NCBI RefSeq assembly: GCF_900566075.1
Contig: NZ_UPHU01000001.1
Location: forward strand, 3,844,325-3,908,324
Source of the DNA: Mycobacterium pseudokansasii
Lineage (GTDB): Bacteria > Actinomycetota > Actinomycetes > Mycobacteriales > Mycobacteriaceae
Reading direction: 5' to 3'
Length of the DNA stretch: 64,000 bases
Under the pieces are notes generated by a model. The model searched no databases, was not told the DNA's origin, and saw nothing but the letters and a program-made list of their open reading frames with translations. This document shows positions 36,046 through 46,097 of this stretch, piece by piece. Every line of letters starts with the position of its first letter. The first letter of the stretch is position 1. The position numbers were made by a program, and so were the translations under genes.

Positions 36046-37431
36046 ATGAGTGACATCACAGCGCGGCTGGTGGACATCGTCGGGAGCGCCAATGTGCTCA
36101 CCGGCGACGCAATTCCCGACGACTATTCCCACGACGAGGAGTTGACGCAGCCGCCGCAGAGGCCGGCCTACGTCGTCAAACCGGCCACCGCAGAAGAGGT
36201 TTCGCGACTGCTGACGGCCGCCTCCGACCATCGAACCCCGGTGACGGCACGCGGGTCCGGGTGCGGCTTGTCGGGGGCCGCGCGGCCGTGCGAGGACGGC
36301 CTGCTGATCTCGTTCGAACGAATGAATCGGGTACTGGAGATAGACACCGCTAACCAGGTCGCCGTCGTCCAGCCCGGGCTGACGCTGACCGAACTGGACG
36401 CCGCGACCGTCGATTCCGGGCTGGGGTACATGGTTCATCCAGGTGAGCTGTCGTCGAGCGTCGGCGGCAACGTCGGCACGAACGCCGGCGGTATGCGCGC
36501 GGTCAAGTACGGCATAGCCCGCCATAACGTGCTGGGGCTGCAGGCAGTGCTGCCGACCGGCGAGATCATCCGAACCGGCGGCAAGATCGCCAAGGTGTCC
36601 TCCGGCTACGACCTGACCCAGCTCATCGTCGGCTCGGAAGGCACCCTGGCCCTGGCCACCGAGGTGATCGTCAAGCTGCATCCACGTCTGGACCACAGCG
36701 CCAGCGTGCTGGCCCCGTTCGCCGACTTCGATCAAGTCATGGCGGCGGTGCCCAAGATCGTCGCCAGCGGGCTGGCACCGTACATCTTGGAATATATCGA
36801 CAACCTGACGATGGCCGCGCTCGTGCACACCCAGAACCTGGAGCTGGGCATTCCGGATCAGGTCCGCGACAGCTGTCAAGCGTATCTTCTTGTGGCAGTA
36901 GAGAATCGCACCGCAGATCGGCTACTCGAGGATGTCGAGACGGCCGGCGAGATGCTGGCCGAAATGGGAGCCATCGACGCCTACGTACTGGAAGGAAGCT
37001 CGGCGCGCAAGCTGATCGAGGCGCGCGAGAAGGCGTTTTGGGCGGCAAAAGCCGCGGGTGCCGACGACATCATCGACACCGTCGTGCCGCGCGCGTCGAT
37101 GCCGAAGTTCCTCAGCGCCGCACGCGCTCAGGCGGCGGCCGCGGGCGGCGCCGCGATCGGTTGCGGCCACGCCGGCGACGGCAATGTGCACCTGGCCATC
37201 ATCTGTAAGGAGCCGGCGAAGAAGAAGCAGCTGATGACCGACATCTTGGCACTGGCAATGGAATTGGGCGGCGCGATCTCCGGCGAGCACGGCCTGGGTC
37301 ACGCCAAGACTCCGTACTTCCTGCAGCTCGAAGACCCGGCCAAGATCGCGCTGATGCACCGAATCAAACAGAGCTTCGACCCGGCGGGGATCCTCAACCC
37401 CGGTATTCTGTTCCCGGCCGATATAACGTGA
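36046..37431 (+). CDS. FAD-linked oxidase, D-lactate/glycolate dehydrogenase (GlcD) type
   Basis: 461 residues: FAD_binding_4 domain (RGSGCGLSG; PGELSSSVGGNVGTNAGG; VGSEGTLAL) then FAD-oxidase C-terminal domain with CGHAGDGNVH and SGEHGLGHAK, which hold the metal/carboxylate-binding residues of D-2-hydroxyacid dehydrogenases. It oxidises D-lactate, glycolate or a related 2-hydroxyacid, feeding electrons to the respiratory chain. ATG 36046. The GH92 gene follows after about 100 bases. Substrate is uncertain. Confidence 0.92.
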   Translation: MSDITARLVDIVGSANVLTGDAIPDDYSHDEELTQPPQRPAYVVKPATAEEVSRLLTAASDHRTPVTARGSGCGLSGAARPCEDGLLISFERMNRVLEIDTANQVAVVQPGLTLTELDAATVDSGLGYMVHPGELSSSVGGNVGTNAGGMRAVKYGIARHNVLGLQAVLPTGEIIRTGGKIAKVSSGYDLTQLIVGSEGTLALATEVIVKLHPRLDHSASVLAPFADFDQVMAAVPKIVASGLAPYILEYIDNLTMAALVHTQNLELGIPDQVRDSCQAYLLVAVENRTADRLLEDVETAGEMLAEMGAIDAYVLEGSSARKLIEAREKAFWAAKAAGADDIIDTVVPRASMPKFLSAARAQAAAAGGAAIGCGHAGDGNVHLAIICKEPAKKKQLMTDILALAMELGGAISGEHGLGHAKTPYFLQLEDPAKIALMHRIKQSFDPAGILNPGILFPADIT

Positions 37432-37538
37432 GCGGCCACACCTTGTTGGGCTCGCGGCCGCCGCAACGACTCATCGACCATGCGCCGCTGCCGTCCGGTC
37501 CATCGATCCATCTCGAGACGTCGAGAGGGTAGTCAGCG

Positions 37539-39872
37539 ATGCGCTCAGGTAGGCCGCTGGCCGCGCTGGTAGCGGCGCTTGTCGGCGTGATGCTGAGCGG
37601 TGCGCCACCGGCGGCGCACGCCGATCAACCCGCGTTCGTCGTGAACCCCATCAGCCACGTCGACACGCTCATCGGCACCGGGACGGGTGGCGAAACGGTG
37701 GGTGAAATCAACAACTTCCCCGGGGCCACGGTGCCGTTCGGCATGGTGCAGTACTCGCCGGACACCACTGACACCTATGCCGGCTACGACCACGACAACG
37801 AGCGCTCGACCGGATTCAGCATGACCCACGCCTCGGTGGGCTGCGCTGCGTTCGGCGATATTTCGATGCTGCCGACCACCACCCCGATCGGCCCGCGGCC
37901 CTGGGACGATTGGGAGGAGATCGCCCACGACGGCACCGAGGTGGGCGTGCCCGGCTACTACACGGTGCGCTTCCCCGTCACCGGGGTGACCGCGGAACTG
38001 ACCGCCACCACGCGCACCGGTGTCGGCAGGTTCAGCTACCCGGCCAACAGTCAGCCTGCGCTGTTCCACGTGCGTTCCGGCGGGTCGCTGGGGGGTAACG
38101 ACGCCGCGACCATCCAGATCGGCCAGGACCACACCACGATCACCGGATCTGCGACGACCGGTGGATTCTGCGGCAAGAACAACACCTACACGGTGTACTT
38201 CGCCATGAAGTTCAGCCGGCCGTTCACCTCGTATGGCACCTGGGACGGCGATGCGGTCTATCCCGGTGCCGGCAGCGCGGATTCGATCCACAGCGGGGGG
38301 TACGTGGAGTTCCCGACCGGCTCGACACTCGAGGCGCGGACCGCGATTTCCTACGTCAGTGTCGACGGGGCGCGGGCCAACCTCGCGGCCGAGGGCGGAC
38401 GGAGTTTCGACGAGGTGCGCGCCGCCGCATTAGCGCAGTGGAACGCCGCGCTGGCCCGCATCACGGTGGCCGGCACCGATAGCGCCGACCTGCAAACCTT
38501 CTATACCTCCCTGTATCGAACCCTGTTGCACCCCAACACGTTCAACGACGCCGACGGCCGCTATATCGGCTTCGACGGCAAGATCCACACCGTGGCCCGG
38601 GGGCACACCCAGTACGCCAACTTCTCCGACTGGGACACCTATCGGTGCTTGGCGGCCCTGCAAGCACTGCTGTTCCCGGCACAGGCCGGCGACATGGCCC
38701 AATCGCTGGTGAACGACGCCGAGCAAAGCGGATCGCTTCCCCGTTGGGCCCTGGCCAATTCCGCGACCGGCGAGATGACCGGAGACAACGTGGTGCCGCT
38801 CATCGTGAACCTCTACACCTTCGGGGCCAGAGACTTCGACGTCAAGACGGCGCTGCGCTACATGGTCAGCGGAGCCACCCAGGGCGGTGTCGGTCGGGGC
38901 GGCTACGTGGAGCGACCCGGAATTGCCACCTACCTGGAGCGCGGCTACGCACCCCAGACCGACGAGTTCCGAGCCGACCACAACATCGTCGGCGCCTCGA
39001 TCACGCTGGAGTGGTCGGTCGACGACTTCGCCATCTCCCGGTTCGCCGATGCGCTCGGCGACACCGCGACCGCTGCCGAGTTCCAGAACCGGGCGCAGTA
39101 CTGGCAGAACCTGTTCAATCCGGCCACCGGTTACCTCTCGCCCCGCAACGCCGACGGCACGTTCCCCCTCGGGCCCGGCTTCGTGGAGCCTCTCCGGGGC
39201 TTCGGCCAGGAAGGGTACGACGAGGGCAACGCCGAGCAATACCTGTGGTTGGTGCCGCACAATGTCGCGGGCCTGGTGGCCGCTCTCGGCGGCCGCCAGG
39301 CCGCGGCCGACCGGCTCGACCGCTTCCTGACTGAACTCAATGCGGGCCCCAACAGGCCGTTTATGTGGGCCGGCAACGAGCCGGACTTCGGGGTGCCGTG
39401 GCTGTACAACTACGTCGGTCAACCGTGGAAGACCCAGGAGGCGGTCAACCGGGTGCGCAGCGAACTATTCGGCCCCAGACCCGATGGCGAGCCGGGCAAC
39501 GACGACCTCGGCGCGCAATCCAGCTGGTATGTCTGGGCCGCACTCGGCCTGTTCCCCAGCACCCCGGGAACGCCGGTCCTCACCGTGAACACACCGCTGT
39601 TCGATCGCGCTCAGGTATCGATTCCGGGCGGCAAGACCATCCGGATCTTCGCCCCGGGCGCGTCCGGACACAACGGCCTGAAGTACATCAACGGCCTCAG
39701 CGTCGACGGCCGGGCCACCGATCAGACATTTCTTCCGGAGTCGTTCATCCGTACCGGCGGCGACGTGACGTTCTCGCTCTCCGCAACCCCCACTATGGTC
39801 TGGGGCGCTGCGGAGGCCGCCGCGCCACCGTCGTTCGGCGCAGCAGCTCCGCCGTCGCAGCAGCGGTCGTGA
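37539..39872 (+). CDS. Secreted GH92 alpha-1,2-mannosidase family protein
   Basis: 777 residues. An N-terminal signal peptide with hydrophobic core ([15 protein letters not shown]) ends at AHA-DQ near residue 28. The mature protein shows GH92 landmarks: [43 protein letters not shown], the catalytic region [12 protein letters not shown] and [16 protein letters not shown]92 enzymes are Ca2+-dependent exo-acting alpha-mannosidases. Mycobacterial homologues of this length (Rv0584 type) exist. Likely substrates are mannose caps of lipoarabinomannan, PIMs or mannoproteins (inference). The C-terminal 30 residues are Ala/Pro-rich. GAGAGGG precedes ATG 37539. Confidence 0.94.
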   Translation: MRSGRPLAALVAALVGVMLSGAPPAAHADQPAFVVNPISHVDTLIGTGTGGETVGEINNFPGATVPFGMVQYSPDTTDTYAGYDHDNERSTGFSMTHASVGCAAFGDISMLPTTTPIGPRPWDDWEEIAHDGTEVGVPGYYTVRFPVTGVTAELTATTRTGVGRFSYPANSQPALFHVRSGGSLGGNDAATIQIGQDHTTITGSATTGGFCGKNNTYTVYFAMKFSRPFTSYGTWDGDAVYPGAGSADSIHSGGYVEFPTGSTLEARTAISYVSVDGARANLAAEGGRSFDEVRAAALAQWNAALARITVAGTDSADLQTFYTSLYRTLLHPNTFNDADGRYIGFDGKIHTVARGHTQYANFSDWDTYRCLAALQALLFPAQAGDMAQSLVNDAEQSGSLPRWALANSATGEMTGDNVVPLIVNLYTFGARDFDVKTALRYMVSGATQGGVGRGGYVERPGIATYLERGYAPQTDEFRADHNIVGASITLEWSVDDFAISRFADALGDTATAAEFQNRAQYWQNLFNPATGYLSPRNADGTFPLGPGFVEPLRGFGQEGYDEGNAEQYLWLVPHNVAGLVAALGGRQAAADRLDRFLTELNAGPNRPFMWAGNEPDFGVPWLYNYVGQPWKTQEAVNRVRSELFGPRPDGEPGNDDLGAQSSWYVWAALGLFPSTPGTPVLTVNTPLFDRAQVSIPGGKTIRIFAPGASGHNGLKYINGLSVDGRATDQTFLPESFIRTGGDVTFSLSATPTMVWGAAEAAAPPSFGAAAPPSQQRS

Positions 39873-40010
39873 GAGGCGATTCGCATGGTTGAGTCGCCGA
39901 CCCCGACAGCGTCGGACCAGCTTGCACGGCCGGGTTACTCCCACCCGAAGTCGTAACGCGAGCGACACGCTCTAGCCTTGGCCTGTTCCCGAAGACGACG
40001 AAGGCCACCG

Positions 40011-40079
40011 ATGAATGCCGATGACATCATGATCCAGCGCCGGCTGGCCGAGCTGCGAGTCGCGCCGTGGAGCTGCTGA
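40011..40079 (+). CDS. Possible 22-codon leader peptide overlapping the threonine ammonia-lyase start
   Basis: ATG 40011 opens a 22-codon frame (MNADDIMIQRR...) ending in TGA at 40077-40079, overlapping the lyase GTG start (40067) by 13 bases. AAGG about 6 bases before this ATG is a usable ribosome site, whereas none is visible before the lyase GTG. It could couple translation of the lyase. Alternatively it is the true N-terminus separated by a one-base error. Confidence 0.35.
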   Translation: MNADDIMIQRRLAELRVAPWSC

Positions 40080-41287
40080 CCCTCGACCAGATCAATGCGG
40101 CGGCGGAGCTGCTGAAGCCGGTGGTGCGGCCGACCCCGGTCGTCGCGTCGCGGATACTCTCCGACTGCATGAGCCGACAGGTGTGGCTCAAATGCGAGAA
40201 CCTGCAGCGCACTGGGTCGTTCAAGGCGCGTGGAGCTTACAACCGGATCGCCAATCTCAACGTCGAGGACCGGGCTCGTGGTGTGGTGGCGGCCAGCGCC
40301 GGTAACCATGCGCAGGGCGTCGCTTGGGCCGCGACCGAACTCGGGATCGCGTCGACGGTGTTCATGCCGGTCACCGTCGCGCTCCCGAAGCTGGCGGCCA
40401 CCAAGGCTTATGGCGCACACGTTCACCTGATCGGCGACACGATCGATGACGCGCTGGTGGCGGCGCGCGAGTACGCGGAGCAGCACGACGCGGTGTTGAT
40501 CCACCCGTTCGATCACCCCGACGTCATCGCCGGCCAGGCCACCGTCGGGCTGGAGATCCTGCAGCAGATCCCCGATGTCGCCACCATCGTGGTGCCTACC
40601 GGCGGCGGCGGCCTGGTAGCCGGAATCGCCACTGCGGCGCACTTTCTGGCGCCGCACGTCCGGGTCATCGGCGTGCAGGCCGCGAATGCGGCGGCCTGGC
40701 CGGCGTCGCTGGCGGCCAAGCATCCGGTGCGCTTGGAGTCGATGTCGACGATGGCCGACGGCATCGCCGTCGCCGCACCCGGGGCAATTCCTTTCGCCCA
40801 TGTCCGGGCATTCGTCAACTCGATTCAGACGGTCAGCGAAGAGGCACTGTCGCGCGCGCTGTTGCTGTGCATAGAGCGGGTGAAACTCATCGTCGAACCG
40901 GCCGGGGCGGCAGCCGTGGCAGCGGTGATGACGTCGGCGCCCGAACCCGACGCGACCGGCCCCGTTTGCGCGGTCTTGTCCGGAGGCAACATCGACCCGC
41001 TGGTGCTGACCCACGTGGTCACCCACGGCCTGCGCGCAGCCGGCCGCTACCTCGCGATCAAAGTGACCATCCCGGACCGCCCCGGTGGGCTCAGCAGGCT
41101 GCTCGCCGTGGTCAGCGCGACCGGTGCCAGCGTGCTTGACGTGGTGCACGTCCGTACCGCACGCAAACTGGCGCTGGATGAAGTCGAGGTTCGGCTTACC
41201 CTCGAAACCCGCGGTGCAGCACACCGCGAGGAGGTGTTGGAGGCGCTGATCGGAGCCGGATTCGTCGTCTGCGTCGAGGACGCCTAG
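40067..41287 (+). CDS. Threonine ammonia-lyase with C-terminal ACT domain
   Basis: 406 residues, fold-type II PLP enzyme. PLP lysine is Lys53 in TGSFKARGAYNR; SAGNHAQGVAWAA and the phosphate-binding PTGGGGLVAG loop are intact. The last 75 or so residues form an ACT domain (VTIPDRPGGLSRLLAVVSATGASVLDV) for allosteric binding of an amino acid. It deaminates threonine or serine to 2-oxobutyrate or pyruvate. The length and single ACT domain match the TdcB/catabolic-type group, not the longer biosynthetic IlvA, so no symbol is given. GTG 40067 lacks its own ribosome site; see the overlapping 22-codon frame. Confidence 0.92.
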   Translation: MELLTLDQINAAAELLKPVVRPTPVVASRILSDCMSRQVWLKCENLQRTGSFKARGAYNRIANLNVEDRARGVVAASAGNHAQGVAWAATELGIASTVFMPVTVALPKLAATKAYGAHVHLIGDTIDDALVAAREYAEQHDAVLIHPFDHPDVIAGQATVGLEILQQIPDVATIVVPTGGGGLVAGIATAAHFLAPHVRVIGVQAANAAAWPASLAAKHPVRLESMSTMADGIAVAAPGAIPFAHVRAFVNSIQTVSEEALSRALLLCIERVKLIVEPAGAAAVAAVMTSAPEPDATGPVCAVLSGGNIDPLVLTHVVTHGLRAAGRYLAIKVTIPDRPGGLSRLLAVVSATGASVLDVVHVRTARKLALDEVEVRLTLETRGAAHREEVLEALIGAGFVVCVEDA

Positions 41288-41454
41288 CCAGCGCGGCTCC
41301 TCCGTGGCGTCCGCGATGAGGACGAACGACTCTACTCCCGGCGCAAGAAACGAGAAAGACTCCGCGATAACCGACGTAAGCGGAGATTCGCCGTGGGTAT
41401 TCGGAAGCGATAGGCGACTCCCGTGAGTCTCGTGGTCGAAGGAGCGGACAGGAC

Positions 41455-43293
41455 ATGACCAACGGCGATCCAACGGTGGTTCGGCACCCGAGCGGCGCAT
41501 TGGTATCCACGCTGCCACAGGCCTTTCAGCAGACCGCAGCCCTCAAGCCGGACGCGGTGGCCATCCGCACGACCGGCGACGCCGTGGTCCTGACCTGGCG
41601 CCAGTACGCCGATCGGGTACGGAGGATCGCCTCCGGACTGGCCGCACTCGGCGTCCAACACGGGCACACAGTCGGTCTCATGCTGCGCAACCGCCCGGAG
41701 TTTCATTTGGCCGACACTGCCGCTATGCACCTGGGCGCGATCCCGTTCTCGATCTACAACACCTCGGCGCCGGACCAGATCCGGTACTTGTTCACCAATG
41801 CCGAGAACGCGGTCGTCTTCACCGAAAAAGACTTTCTGCCCGCTATCAGGGCGGCTGGCGCCGACCTCGCGCACCTGGTGGCCGTCGACGCCGATATCGA
41901 CGGCTGCCACACCCTCGCAGATATCGAATCGCTAGGAGACAAAGCCGATTTCGACTTCGATTCGGTGTGGCGGTCGGTACGGCCGGACGATGTCGCAACA
42001 CTGATCTACACATCGGGGACCACCGGCCCGCCCAAGGGCGTCGAGCTTACCCACGCCAATGTCATGGCCGAGTTCGCGGCCATCGTCGACCTCCTCGACC
42101 TGCGCCCAGACGATCGGATCACCTCATACCTGCCGCATGCACACATCGCCGACCGGGTGACCGGGCACTACGCCAACATGGTCCTGGGGGTGCCGATGAC
42201 CGACGTCGCCGACCCCAGGGCGATCGCGCAGGCCCTGCCGGATGCTCGTCCCACGGTGTGGCTCGGGGTGCCGCGGGTGTGGCACAAGATCAAGGTCGGG
42301 ATCGAGACGAAGCTCGACACGGAGGCGACCGGGCTCAAGCGGCGGTTGGCGCTGTGGGCCATCGACACCGGCGTACGCGCCGCCAGCCAGATGCTGGCCG
42401 GCAAATCCGTGTCCCCGTCACTTGCCCTGCGCCACAAGATCGCCGACCGTCTGGTGCTGGCCAAGGTGCGCGCCGCGCTCGGCCTGGACCACTTGCGCTG
42501 GGGAGTGACCGGGGCCGCCGCCATCCCGGTCGAAACGATCGAATTCTTCTGGGGCCTGGGCATTCCCGTCTACGAAGTGTGGGGCGAGTCGGAGTGTGTG
42601 GGCGGCGCCACCTCCAACCGGCCCGACGCGAACAAGGTCGGCTCGGTCGGAAGGGCGTTGCGCAACGTCGAGATCTCGCTGGCAGACGACGACGAACTGC
42701 TCATCCGTGGACCGATCGTGATGCGCGGCTACCGAAAGCAGCCCGAGAAGACCGCCGAAGCGATCGACGCCGACGGCTGGTTGCATACCGGCGACATCGG
42801 CACCATCGACGAACGTGGCTTCGTCACGATCGTCGACCGCAAGAAAGAGCTGATCGTCAACGAATCCGGAAAGAACCTCTCCCCCACCAACATCGAGATG
42901 GCCATCCAGGAGACGTCTCCGTTGATCGACCAGGTGGTAGCCATCGGTGATGCCCGGCCTTACGTGACAGCGCTCATTGTCCTCGAGAGCGAGGCTGCCG
43001 CCGCCCAGGCCGCCGCGCTCGGCATGGCCGACCACTCGGCCGCCGCCTTCGCGCAACGCCCCGAGGCCAGCGAGATGCTTGCCGCCGCCGTCCGCGAGGG
43101 GAACTCAAAGCTTTCCCGCGTCGAGCAGATCAAGCGGTTCGTCATCGTCGGGACCCCGTGGGAACCGGGCGGCGACGAACTGACCCCGACGATGAAGCTC
43201 AAGCGCAGGCCGATCGCCGAGAAGTATTCCGCCGAGATCGACAAGCTGTATGCGAAGACGCCCGGACCGGACATCGTCAACTTGGCTGACTAG
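41455..43293 (+). CDS. Long-chain fatty-acid-CoA ligase, FadD11-like
   Basis: 612-residue ANL-superfamily enzyme. AMP motif YTSGTTGPPKGVELTH (core A3), VWGESECVGG (A5), WLHTGDIG (A7), VDRKKELIVNESGKNLSPTNIE (A8) and the late catalytic lysine region PTMKLKRRPI are intact. It activates fatty acids to acyl-CoA through acyl-AMP. It resembles M. tuberculosis FadD11 (Rv1550), which also neighbours an acyltransferase gene; here an acyltransferase gene follows about 180 bases later, suggesting supply of acyl-CoA for glycerolipid synthesis. Confidence 0.92.
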   Translation: MTNGDPTVVRHPSGALVSTLPQAFQQTAALKPDAVAIRTTGDAVVLTWRQYADRVRRIASGLAALGVQHGHTVGLMLRNRPEFHLADTAAMHLGAIPFSIYNTSAPDQIRYLFTNAENAVVFTEKDFLPAIRAAGADLAHLVAVDADIDGCHTLADIESLGDKADFDFDSVWRSVRPDDVATLIYTSGTTGPPKGVELTHANVMAEFAAIVDLLDLRPDDRITSYLPHAHIADRVTGHYANMVLGVPMTDVADPRAIAQALPDARPTVWLGVPRVWHKIKVGIETKLDTEATGLKRRLALWAIDTGVRAASQMLAGKSVSPSLALRHKIADRLVLAKVRAALGLDHLRWGVTGAAAIPVETIEFFWGLGIPVYEVWGESECVGGATSNRPDANKVGSVGRALRNVEISLADDDELLIRGPIVMRGYRKQPEKTAEAIDADGWLHTGDIGTIDERGFVTIVDRKKELIVNESGKNLSPTNIEMAIQETSPLIDQVVAIGDARPYVTALIVLESEAAAAQAAALGMADHSAAAFAQRPEASEMLAAAVREGNSKLSRVEQIKRFVIVGTPWEPGGDELTPTMKLKRRPIAEKYSAEIDKLYAKTPGPDIVNLAD

Positions 43294-43334
43294 CCCGTTG
43301 TCGAGCCGTTTGCTATTGGGCGATGTCGGTCCTG

Positions 43335-43406
43335 GTCAGCGACGTGACTGCCGACACCCCGGGGCGGGGTGCGCGTTATTCCAACCTGTCAGCGACGTGA
43401 CTGCCG
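43335..43406. repeat. Pair of 19-bp direct repeats between the FadD-like and acyltransferase genes
   Basis: The same 19-base sequence, GTCAGCGACGTGACTGCCG, occurs at 43335-43353 and 43388-43406, with starts 53 bases apart. It lies in the intergenic region upstream of the acyltransferase. Could be a regulator half-site pair or trace of a duplication. Confidence 0.75.
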
Positions 43407-43470
43407 CAGCCTCGCGCTCCGCTCAACGCCGCACCTAGATCAGCACCCTCCCGGCACCCTCGGCTAAGGA

Positions 43471-44267
43471 ATGGCAGTGAACGACAGTGAAATCGCCGGG
43501 TGGGATCCCGGCCTCACGAAGCGGGCAATGCGGGTGGCCCGGCCGATCGTCAAGCGGTATTACCGATCGGAAGTGCACGGTCTGGAGTTGTTACCGCCCG
43601 GAGGGGTGCTGGTGGTGTCGAATCATTCCGGCGGCTTTCTCCCGATGGACGAGGTGGTGTTCGCGGTCGACTATTACGGCGAGTTCGGCTACACCCGGCC
43701 CATCTACACCCTGACCCATGACATCATGCTGGTCGGCCCGACCGCCGATTCGTTGCGCCGCTTGGGGTATGTCCGCGCCACCCGCGCCAACGCCGCCGAA
43801 GCGCTGCGGGCCGGAGCCGTGGTCATCGACTTCCCGGGTGGTGACTACGACGCGTACCGGCCCACCTGGTCCCGCAACACCATCGACTCGGTGGCCGCAT
43901 CGGCTACGCCCGCACGGCCATCGACGCCGCGGTTCCCATCGTTCCGATGGTTTCCGTTGGCGCGCAAGAGAACCAGCTGTTTCTGTCGCGCGGCACCCGG
44001 CTGGCGTGCGCCCTTCGGCTGGACCAGCTGCCGCATTCCAAGGTCCTGCCCATCACGTTCGGCTTCCCGTTCGGGCTGAGCATTGTGGTGCCGGTCAACC
44101 TGCCGCTGCCCACCAAGATCGTCATCCAAGTGCTGGCGCCGATCCACATCGCCGCGCAATTCGGCGCGCATCCCGACGCCGCGGAGGTCGACGCGTACGT
44201 GCGGCAGGTAATGCAAACGGGACTCGACGAGTTCGCCGCCAAGCGCCGTTTTCCGATCATCGGTTGA
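43471..44267 (+). pseudogene. PlsC-like acyltransferase, frameshifted
   Basis: The first frame gives a clear lysophospholipid acyltransferase N-terminal half: VVSNHSGGFLPMDEVV (acyltransferase His/Asp block) and VIDFPGGDYDAYRP, then becomes Arg/Pro-rich nonsense after NTID. The +1 frame continues properly as GRIGYARTAIDAAVPIVPM, SVGAQENQLFLSRG and PITFGFPFGLS to a stop at 44265-44267. One base appears to be missing near 43888 (GAC-TCGGTGG where GAC-TTCGGTGG would read through). Intact, it would be about 265 residues and acylate lysophosphatidate or a similar lipid. GTG 43477 has better spacing from AAGGA than ATG 43471. Confidence 0.85.
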
Positions 44268-44551
44268 CGCCGGTCAACCAGAACGCGACGATGCGCTGCT
44301 CGCAGATTCGCGGCCCCGTCGAACTGGAAATCGGGTGTCAAGACATCTTGTTTTTTGCGGCACCTCCAACATATTTGTGAAAGAAGCCGACAGCAATTTT
44401 GCGACCCGTCGAAATATCTCGCGGGCCAAAAACTCGGACGCTGCGAACTACCACCAAATCCGCCCCACACGTTGCCTTCCAGCGGAACAAAATCGCTTGG
44501 CATCGCGTTATGAAGAAATCAAGTTCAACTCATTCAAAGTTAGGACGACCT

Positions 44552-44764
44552 ATGATACGGACACTTCTGGTCGGCGCGGCTATCGCGGCAGCCGGGATCG
44601 GTGCAGCTCCGCTGGCTAATGCAGGGTCTGACTCGTCACAGTGCGTGGCCAGCCAGGGTATGGTCAATATCCCGCGGAGCGACCCGCACTACCGCGCCGA
44701 TCTCGACCTCAACCACAACGGCATCGCGTGTGAATTCGTAGCCGACTGGCCTTCGACGTCATAA
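44552..44764 (+). CDS. Small secreted excalibur-domain protein
   Basis: 70 residues. A Sec signal peptide (MIRTLLVGAAIAAAGIGA...NAG, cleavage near residue 25) precedes a short domain, CVASQGMVNIPRSDPHY..DLDLNHNGIACE, whose DxDxNxxGxxCE end is the calcium-coordinating excalibur signature. Two cysteines remain for a disulfide. Only the ATG at 44552, with AGGA ahead of it, gives a signal peptide; the frame is open further upstream. Cell-envelope location expected, role unknown. A paralogue lies at 55025-55273. Confidence 0.8.
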   Translation: MIRTLLVGAAIAAAGIGAAPLANAGSDSSQCVASQGMVNIPRSDPHYRADLDLNHNGIACEFVADWPSTS

Positions 44765-44822
44765 GCCGGCGGGCCGCCGACGCCTGCGGTCATCACGGTA
44801 CGGCCGCAGGCGATCTATTTCA

Positions 44823-45827
44823 TCACTCTTCGTTGGCGCGCCGCCACAGAACATATTGTCGGGTGCCTTCCCGCAGTGACGTGGTGGGCTGCCATCCGAG
44901 TTCTTTCCTGGCCTTGGTGCCGTCAAGATAATTCTCGGTGTACAGGTTGCGCAGAGTTGCCAGTGTCAGGTACGGCATTTCCTCGGAGCGCCGCAACTTA
45001 GCGATGGTTTCTATCGCATAACACCACAGCCAGGCCATGGCGTAGGGCATGGTTATCCAATGCCGCCGTATTCCGCGCGCTTCGATCATGGCCTCGGTGA
45101 ACTGCTTTAGCCTTACGGGTCTCCCGGCGACGTTGTACACCTGTCCGACCGCCTTGTCGTTGGTAGCCGCCAGGATAGCCAATTCAGCGACGTCGTATAC
45201 ATAAACAATCGAGTATCGCGGATTCGCCCGGCCCGGCCAGATCATGACGGGAAAAGAGGTCTGGTTGTAGACCCGATCACAGAAAAGCTTGTCACGCGGG
45301 CCATACGCCGTGCCTATCCTGATCATCGAGACCTGGATTTTGCCCTGTCGATGGTATTTCCAGCAGGCCCGCTCCGCGAGCAGCTTTGCGTAGTCGTAGT
45401 AGGTCAATGGTGTCTTCTGCACTATTGTCGGGGTTGATTCGTCGACCGGAATATCACCTTCTTGGCAGGCATCGCCGTATACCGCGCACGAACTGACATG
45501 AAGAAAACGTCGGACCCCGGCCGCAGCGCTGGCTCTCAGCATATTCTCCGTACCGTGCACCGTCGTTTTCTCGAACTCGTCCCATCTCCCCCACCCCGGA
45601 GTGACCTTTGCCGCCGCGTGAAAAACCGTTTCGATGCCTTGAACGATCGGCGGCAAGGTTTCGTAGTCGGTAATGTCGCCGACGACGACCTCCGCCTGAG
45701 TGGCCCGGAGATGAGTAAGATCGGATGTCTTTCGGGCTAGCGCACGAACCTCGTGACCCCTGGCCAGGAGACATTCGACGAGTGCGCTTCCGACCAGCCC
45801 GGTGCTTCCCGTAACGAGTGTCTTCAT
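44823..45827 (-). CDS. NAD(P)-dependent epimerase/dehydratase (extended SDR)
   Basis: 334 residues. Glycine motif TGSTGLVGSAL at about 6-16, catalytic Ser in HVSSCAVYG and YxxxK as YYDYAKLLAE, then the 3-beta-HSD/epimerase-like C-terminal domain (GWQPTTSLREG ending). The general family acts on nucleotide sugars, sterols or flavonoid-like ketones. ATG 45827 begins the Rossmann strand MKTLVTG; the frame is open for 13 codons further upstream. Divergent from the SDR/EthD pair. GC is slightly lower than in neighbours, hinting at separate acquisition. Confidence 0.88.
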   Translation of the reverse strand: MKTLVTGSTGLVGSALVECLLARGHEVRALARKTSDLTHLRATQAEVVVGDITDYETLPPIVQGIETVFHAAAKVTPGWGRWDEFEKTTVHGTENMLRASAAAGVRRFLHVSSCAVYGDACQEGDIPVDESTPTIVQKTPLTYYDYAKLLAERACWKYHRQGKIQVSMIRIGTAYGPRDKLFCDRVYNQTSFPVMIWPGRANPRYSIVYVYDVAELAILAATNDKAVGQVYNVAGRPVRLKQFTEAMIEARGIRRHWITMPYAMAWLWCYAIETIAKLRRSEEMPYLTLATLRNLYTENYLDGTKARKELGWQPTTSLREGTRQYVLWRRANEE

Positions 45828-46097
45828 GATGCCTGCCCAAAAATATTGTCGGCGTTTTGCCGGCATTTGCGGCCTGGTATGGCGTGGTATAGAGAGACCC
45901 GACTCCGGCCCGGTCGTTAGCGTATTGCCAGGTGGTGCGAAATGTCAAGTTCAATTTCAATTCATCTGGGGCGTAACAACGGCGTGGATGACGCGAATTT
46001 ATTTCGAGGCGGCCGCGCCCGGGAAAAAGACCGTCCTTGACCATTATGCGTAATCACAACTAGAATTCAGCACCGAGACCCGGTCGAGGGAGCGGTG

